A stretch of DNA of 64,000 nt from CAVVNN01 sp963838035 (GTDB lineage: Bacteria; Actinomycetota; Thermoleophilia; Solirubrobacterales; 70-9). Below the pieces are notes generated by a model. That model had not been told where the DNA came from. It worked only from the letters and a program-made list of their open reading frames with translations, and made no database searches. This document shows positions 58,809 to 64,000 of this stretch, piece after piece (position 1 is the first letter of the stretch; the number at the start of each line of letters is the position of its first letter). Made by a program: the position numbers and the translations under genes. The stretch covers positions 33,991-97,990 of the forward strand of contig CAWIPM010000010.1 in assembly GCA_963838035.1 (NCBI GenBank), written 5' to 3'.

Positions 58809-59619
58809 GCCGGTCGCTGCGCACGCAGATCCGCGGTCGCCCTGGCATCGGCGCTCCTCCTCCTCGTCTGGCTCGACGTCGCGCCCGGCCGACGCCGAGC
58901 GCAGCGGTCGGGACGGCGTCAAGGTCGTCCCTCGACGGCTCGGATCTCGCCCCGATCGCCTGCCCCGCGCAGCGACCTGCGCCGGTCACCCTCGCGCTCG
59001 CGCGGCGCGATCGGCAGCACCGACGGCGCACGCCGCCGCAGCCTCGGCCAGCATCGAACTCGCCTTCGGCGCTCGCGGCGGCCTCGACCACCACCGGCCT
59101 GCCGCGTCTGTCCGCGGGCCCGGCTTCGCAACGCCACCCAGCGCCAGGCCCTCGCCCGTGCCGCGGCGCTCTGGTCGGCCGCGGCAAGATCGTCGACGGA
59201 AGTCCCCCTGAACCCCGCAAACCGGTCCTGGCCCACGCCGGCGTCCTCGCCTTCAACGGCGCGCTCGGCGGGCGGCCGGCGGTCTGGGTCCACGCCTTCT
59301 CGGCCTCGCCGCCGGTCTCCTTCGTCATTCCCTTCTGCCCTGCGCCGTCTCGACGACGGCGCCTACGGGATTCTCGCTGCGGACGCCGGTCTCCACGCGC
59401 ACTCGGCCGCTGGCTGCGACTGCGCTCGTTCCAACTCACCCTCGGACGCCGCTACACCGTGCACGGCGTGCAGCCGACAGCTACCTGAGCGCCCGCTGCC
59501 CGCTGCCGCCGCGCTTTCACATCGGCTTCGTTCCCGCTGGCCCGCGCCACCTATTACTTCGCTCCCGCGTCCGCACTCTGACCACCACCATCCTGCGCGG
59601 CTGCCGGGCCCGCGAATGA
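58805..59619 (+). pseudogene. Exported conserved protein of unknown function, frameshifted
   Basis: GTG 58805 overlaps the previous stop (GTGA). Corrected frames give a signal segment (ALASALLLLVWLDVAPG) and a beta-rich mature part: IELAFGARGGL, CRGALVGRGKIV, HAGVLAFNGALGGRPAVWVH, SFQLTLGRRYTVHG, SYLSARCPLPPRF and LTTTILRGCRARE. This pattern is a recurrent exported family in this class. Function unknown. The stop at 59617-59619 overlaps the DUF2600 start (ATGA). Confidence 0.62.
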
Positions 59620-60781
59620 CCTCCCGACCGCACCGTGCTCCTGCCCCTCGAATCCCGCTCCGCCGGCGGGCATCCGTCGGCCTCTTCGCCGCGCGCCGCC
59701 CGCCGCTACTGGCTCGCAGGTCTTCCCCGCCGCCCGCGCCGCCCAGCGCCGCTGCTCGCCCGCGCCGAGGCGATCCCCGACCCGCTGCTGCGCGCCGACG
59801 CGCTCGCCTCCCACCACGACAAGGGCTCCAACTCCGAGGGTCTCGCCGCGCTCGCCGTCCTCGCGCCCGCGAATCGGCGCGCGGAGGTCGCCCGCAGCCT
59901 CGTCGCCTACCAGCTGATGCTCGACTACCTCGACGGCGTCTCCGAGCGCCCGAGCGACGACCCGCTCGCCAACGGCCTGCGCCTGCACCGCGCCTTCGAG
60001 GTCGCGCTCGACCCCGATGCCGCCGCACGAGGACTACTACGCCCTCGCCCCCGAGCCGTGAGGACGGCGGGTACCTGCGCGAGCTGATCGAGACCTGCCG
60101 CGCCCCGCTGCGCAGCCTCCCCTCCTACCCGGTCGCCCGCGGCCCGCTGCTGCGCCAGGCGCGCCTCTGCCGCGAATCGCAGGCGCTGAACCACGCGCTG
60201 CGCTTCGCCCCGCTCGAGGATCAGCTCGACGAGTGGGCGGCGCGAACGGCGCGCGAGGCGGGGCTCGAGCCGGGCTTCGAGTGGTGGGAGCTGATCGCCG
60301 CCGCCGCGGCCTCCTCGCTGACTGCGTCGGCGCCCTGCTCGCCCTCGCCGCCACCCCCGGCGCCGCCGAGGCCGACGCCCGCCGGGTCGAGTCCGCCTAC
60401 TTCCCCTGGGCGAGCGGCCTCAACGCCCTGCTCGACTCCCTGGTCGACCTCGACGAGGACCCCGAGGACGCCAGCCACCTGCGCCGCTACGACTCCCCGA
60501 GCACGCCGCCGAGCGCCTGGAGTGATCGCCTCCGGCGCCCGCGAGCGCGTCTCCGCGCTGCCCGACGGTCGACCTGCACGAGGCGATCCTCGCCGCGATG
60601 GGCGCGCTCTACCTGGCCCACGAGGAGGCCTGGCGCCCCGGCCGCGAGCCGATCTCGCTCGCCGTCTACGGCGCGCTCGGCCCGCTCGCGCGACCCTCGC
60701 TCGCGGTCCATCTCCTGCGCCGCGGCGGCCGCGGCAGCCGCGCCCTGCTCGCCGCGCGGCGCTCGCGTGCCCGCGATGTGA
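59616..60781 (+). pseudogene. DUF2600 family protein, frameshifted
   Basis: ATG 59616 overlaps the previous stop. Features of DUF2600: ARAEAIPDPLLRADALASHH, VARSLVAYQLMLDYLDGVSE, LHRAFEVALDP, GGYLRELIETCRAPLRSLPS, LEPGFEWWELIAAAAASSL, YFPWASGLNALLDSLVDLDE, AILAAMGALYLA and a closing RPSLAVHLLRR part. The repeated Asp-rich helix motifs look like those of all-alpha terpenoid-synthase-type folds. The substrate is unknown. Four or more indels. Confidence 0.7.
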
Positions 60782-60801
60782 GATACATACGACTGGAAGC
60801 G

Positions 60802-61432
60802 ATGCCCGACTCGACCGCAGCAAGAGGCGCGCCGCCTCCGTGAGGCGCTGCTCGACCTCTGCGCCGAGCGCGGCTACGCAGAAGCTGGAGCTCGAGCGAG
60901 CTGCTCGAGCGCGCCGAGCGTGGACGAGGCCGCCTTCCACCGCCACTACGCCGATCTCGACGCCTGCTTCGCCGCCGTCCTCGGCGAGATCTACGACGAG
61001 TTCTTCGCCCGCGCCCAGGAGGCGGTCGCCGGCGCAGAGCGGCTGGCGCGACCGCATGCGCGCCACCGCCTATGCGCTGCTCCGCTTCCTGCGCGCCGAC
61101 GAGCGCGTCGCCCGCCTCGCCGCGGTCGAGGTCCAGCATGCCGGCGAGCGCGGCGCAGCGAGCTCTTCCTCGAGACCTTCAACCGGCTCGTCGACCTGAT
61201 CGACGAGGGCTGCGCCGAGGCCGGCGGCCCGGAGTCTCCCGGCCTCGCCACCGCGCTCGGGGTCGGCGGCGTCGTCTTCGCCCGCATCCAGGAGGCCGTC
61301 GCCGAGGGCGAACTGGGGCTGGGGGAGGAGGAGATCCCCGAGCTGATGTACGCGGCGGTCTTCCCTTACCTCGGCGCCGAGGCCGCCGAGGAGGAGCTCC
61401 GCATCCCGCCGCCGCCCGATCCCTCGCTTTAG
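60802..61432 (+). pseudogene. TetR-family regulator, frameshifted
   Basis: ATG 60802 (MPDSTRSKRR after correction) opens an HTH part ALLDLCAERGYAE...SVDEAAFHRHYADLDACFAA, then a helical domain with ETFNRLVDLIDEGCAEAGGP and LMYAAVFPYLGAEAAEEEL. The first 110 codons contain at least four frame changes; the last ~85 are clean. It follows the MMPL-DUF2600 chain by 20 bases and probably regulates it. Confidence 0.7.
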
Positions 61433-61480
61433 GCCGACGGCGATCCTCAGCTTGGGACCCAGACATCTAGAATTGCTGAG

Positions 61481-61636
61481 GTGAATCGAGGCGAGAAGAA
61501 CGCCGCGGCGGCTGAGGACGTGCGAGTGCGACGCTTGCGCGAAGACGCACGGCGGCCAATCAGCGTCAACCTCGCAGAGGGGATCGCCCTCAGTCACAAG
61601 CTGATCCGCTTCGCGGGCGCAGCGCACAAGGCTTGA
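61481..61636 (+). CDS. Small protein (51 residues) upstream of a nucleotidyltransferase, candidate antitoxin
   Basis: GTG 61481 opens 51 codons (MNRGEKNAAAAEDVRVRRLR ... NLAEGIALSHKLIRFAGA). The product is basic and helical with a hydrophobic C-terminal helix. Its stop overlaps the TTG start of the next gene (TTGA). Size, order and overlap are those of small antitoxin genes ahead of a nucleotidyltransferase toxin. No DNA-binding motif is obvious. Confidence 0.6.
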   Translation: MNRGEKNAAAAEDVRVRRLREDARRPISVNLAEGIALSHKLIRFAGAAHKA

Positions 61637-62109
61637 AGGAGCCGGCCTTCGACGAGCTGCTGAGCGGCCTCGCTGAGGCGGGGGCGAAGTTCGTGCTCGT
61701 GGGCGGTCTGGCAGTGAACGCCTGGGGCGTGGTGAGAGGGACCAAGGACGTCGACATCGTTGTCGATCCCGAGCCCGCGAACCTGAAACGGATCGCGGAG
61801 ATCGCCGTGGCCGCGGGCGGCCATGTGCAGAGAGGCGAGGCGCTGCTCGGCACTCCGCTGTCGATCGCCGCCGAGCTGGCGAGCGGCGACCAGGTGGCGA
61901 TCGAGACCGATCTCGGGCGGCTTGACGTCGTGCAGGGCCTGGAGGGAGTGCCGAGCTACGCCGAGTTGCGCTCGCGGGCCAGCGAAGCGGAGGTGCTCGG
62001 GGTCACGCTGGCGGTCTGCTCGCGCGAGGACCTGCGGGCGATGAAGCGGGCCGCCGGGCGCGGACAGGACCTGGTCGACTTGGAGAACCTGAAGGCAGTC
62101 CAAGGATGA
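61633..62109 (+). CDS. Nucleotidyltransferase-fold protein (AbiEii/MNT-like), candidate toxin
   Basis: 158 residues with the minimal nucleotidyltransferase core: FVLVGGLAVNAWGVVRGTKDVDIVVD, where the GG and the DxD (DVDIVVD) bind nucleotide and metal, and a final helix pattern LRAMKRAAGRGQDLVDLENL that is typical of AbiEii-type toxins and DUF6036-like proteins. It could add nucleotides to tRNA or modify its small partner. TTG 61633 overlaps the upstream stop. Intact, unlike its neighbours. Confidence 0.82.
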   Translation: MKEPAFDELLSGLAEAGAKFVLVGGLAVNAWGVVRGTKDVDIVVDPEPANLKRIAEIAVAAGGHVQRGEALLGTPLSIAAELASGDQVAIETDLGRLDVVQGLEGVPSYAELRSRASEAEVLGVTLAVCSREDLRAMKRAAGRGQDLVDLENLKAVQG

Positions 62110-62253
62110 GCGCCCACCGCGGGGCGACTTCAGCAGCGGCCACGAAGAGGCGGCGCAGCCGCGGGCTAAACGAGCGGCGCTTGCCGTTGTGGGCGCTCAG
62201 GCGTACTCGGCCGGCATCGGCAGGGGGTTTCGGCCCTCTCGTCCGGTTTCGCG

Positions 62254-63574
62254 CTACCGCTTCGACCCGCGCTCGCCGTTTGCCACCGCCAAGGCCCGCT
62301 CGGGGCCGACGAAGGTGACCAGGGTGATGTAGGTGGCGAGCGGGACTACGGCGCCGAGGCTCTCGCGGGCCCTCGCTGCGCACCTGCTCGCGCATCAGCG
62401 CGTAGACCGTCGCGGCGATCGCCTCGGCGCTGACCTTCGGGGCCGCCGGGTTCTCCTCGAAGCCGGGCGCCAGCATCTCGGCCAGCGAGTCGATCACCCG
62501 GTCGCGGCGGGCAAGCGCCTGCGGCCCGGCCGCGTAGACGCCGACCGTCGCCAGCTGCGGCCATCGCCGGCTCGGCCGCGAAGTAGGCACAGATCGCCTC
62601 ATAGAGCGCTCGCACCCCTTCCTGCCAGCCGCGACGCCCGGCGCGCCGCCGGCACCGCCAGGGCCATGATCTGCGCCCCGCTCATCTCCAGCGCCACCAG
62701 CACCGCGTCGCGCTTGTCGGCGAAGTGCTCATAGAACGTGCTCAGCGAGATCGCCGCCTGCGCCGCGATGTCGTCGGTGCTCATCGCTCCGTAGCCCTTC
62801 TCGGCGATCACCGCCGCCACGGCCCGCGCGATCCTTTCGGTCGGCGTGTAGCCCTCAAAGCGGGGCCCGGCGCCGGCCGCTGGCGGCGCGGCGGCCGCCA
62901 GCGCCCCGGCGGGGGCACGACAGCTCGTGAGCCAGCTGCCAAAGCTCCGCCACCAGGCCCTCGAGCTTTGCCTCCTCGCAGCGGGCAGATGCGGGTGTGG
63001 ATCAGCTTGCGCAGTCCCGCCGATCAGCGCCCGCACCAGCTCGGGGTCCATCGGCCGGTCGCCCAGCGGCCCGTCGTCGAGCGCTTCGACCGTAGAGGCC
63101 AGCGCCTCGAGGGCGCGGTCGACCGATCGCCTCGCCCGCCTCGCCCGCGACGTGCAGCTCGACGAAGCAGACCCGCGCCGCCGCCGGCTGGGAGCGCAGC
63201 GAGCGTCGAAGAACGCCTCGAAGATCGCGCTCGCCCTGGCGTCGAGCCGCCGTCTTCGATCGGCCTGGTCCGAGTGCCGCCAGCGTCGACTCGACCAGCT
63301 CCAAGGCGGCTGCGGTGAGGCACTCGGACTTGTTCGCGAAGTGCTCGTAGAAAGCGCTGCGCGAGACGCCGCTCAGCGCCACCACGTCGGCGACGGTCAT
63401 CGCCTCATAGCCCTTCTGCGAGGCGAGTGCGATGATTGCCGCGAAGAGCCGTTCGCGCTGATTGCGGGCGACCTCCTCGGGCGGCGTGCCGGCGCGGGGG
63501 CGCAGCTTGCGGCTCCTCAGCTCGGAGGCATCCCCCCAAGGGGTCTCGACCGTCGCGCCGTGAACCTCGCTCAA
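62254..63574 (-). pseudogene. Regulator with two tandem TetR domains, frameshifted
   Basis: From ATG 63574 a first TetR HTH (RERLFAAIIALASQKGYEAM, SRSAFYEHFANKSECLTAAA) and ligand domain (RVCFVELHVAGEAGEA, LVRALIGG) are followed, after frame changes, by a second HTH (ERIARAVAAVIAEKGYGAMS, SLSTFYEHFADKRDAVLVAL) and second ligand domain (FAAEPAMAQLATVGVYAAGP, MLAPGFEENPAAPK, TYITLVTFVGPERALAVANG). The total, ~440 residues, is a double TetR protein. Indels occur near 63240, 63120, 63010, 62890, 62640, 62560 and 62360. It is the divergent end of the cluster. Confidence 0.7.
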
Positions 63575-63972
63575 TCGCCGCTCCGCCGCTCACTAGCGGG
63601 CACCGCCACGCGCATCCTCCTCCGCGGACCGGCGCGCGCATCCAGGGTCCCGGTCGCTGACCATGATCGGTCGTTGTCTTATCGCTCGCATCACCGCTGA
63701 GCCCGACCCCCTGCGTTCGGCCGCCAAACATCATGCCACCTCATTGGCCGAGCGTTTTACAGCGCCGGGCGGATAGTAATCCCCTTTCTGAAGGAGGGCT
63801 TTCTGTCCAGAGGGCGACCACAGTCCGCAGGTGGGTATCTTCAGAAAAGTACACTTAGTCTTCAGCCATTAAGCTGCTTCCTATCGACAGCTGCCCACCG
63901 GGCAGCAGCGCTGTCTGGCATATAGGCTGAAGAACGGCAATGGCCGCCGGCCGGCCCGGAAGAGGGAATTTC
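63575..63972. other. Intergenic region with one hairpin
   Basis: 398 bases between a minus-strand regulator and a gene starting at the right edge. A 7-bp hairpin GCTGCCC-acc-GGGCAGC lies at 63890-63906. The region is AT richer than its neighbours and should hold the promoters of both genes, but no convincing -35/-10 pair was found. Confidence 0.4.
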
Positions 63973-64000
63973 GTGAAACCGACCCACGGTTGTGATCGCA
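63973..64000 (+). CDS. Start of a gene cut by the window edge
   Basis: GTG 63973 follows GAGGGA by five bases and opens MKPTHGCDR before the window ends. Too short to identify. Confidence 0.35.

Overview
The window reads as chromosome from a high-GC actinobacterium, most likely class Thermoleophilia (Solirubrobacterales-like). This is inferred from an actinobacterial-type inositol-phosphate synthase beside a phosphatidylinositol-phosphate-type synthase, a DUF2600 protein, very large NHL/fibronectin-type surface proteins with a Lys/His tail, small exported families typical of that class, and a regulator with two TetR domains.

Region 1 (1-16.6 kb) is ordinary housekeeping DNA, nearly all with intact frames: partial dnaK, a cytochrome c, an endonuclease III-like protein, a PAP2 / CDP-alcohol phosphotransferase / ino1 lipid group, a glycosyltransferase-PHP fusion, a uracil-DNA-glycosylase-like protein, an RNA uracil methyltransferase, a phasin-like protein, argF-lgt-prmC-lysS, a short-chain dehydrogenase and tRNA-Val. 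Region 2 (16.8-18.8 kb) holds a tRNA-His-like gene without a D arm, an IS1182-type insertion with clear terminal inverted repeats, an excisionase gene and a 3' half of a CAT-anticodon tRNA.

Region 3 (18.7-40.2 kb) is a mobile island. It carries an AbiE-like toxin-antitoxin operon with a third unknown gene, a MobF/TrwC relaxase with helicase, and a DISARM-like defence module: drmA, then one frame carrying both drmB and drmC. Facing these is a four-part minus-strand operon: a C5-cytosine methyltransferase, a Mig-like HhH-GPD glycosylase in the same frame, a coiled-coil beta-CASP metallo-nuclease, and an unknown protein. An excisionase, a tyrosine integrase and a second tRNA 3' half close the island. 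Directly repeated TTCGGGACAAA-type motifs lie on the inner side of both tRNA halves.

Region 4 (40.2-43.4 kb) is a graveyard: a replication-relaxation fragment, a CU044_5270-like fragment and two tandem decayed integrases. Region 5 (43.4-64 kb) has an XRE regulator, an unknown gene, two TetR regulators, two translationally coupled giant exported proteins, then a compact chain (MMPL transporter, two small exported-type proteins, DUF2600, TetR), a small-ORF/nucleotidyltransferase pair and a double-TetR regulator.

Many genes in 20.7-22.4, 23-26, 32-43 and 53-63 kb are interrupted by single-base-type frameshifts, often at homopolymers, while start/stop overlaps and family C-termini remain in register. 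I suspect sequence error for many of these, but decay is equally possible for the integrase copies. The best candidate for an undescribed system is the DISARM-like island with its fused DrmB-DrmC frame, methyltransferase-glycosylase frame and beta-CASP nuclease.
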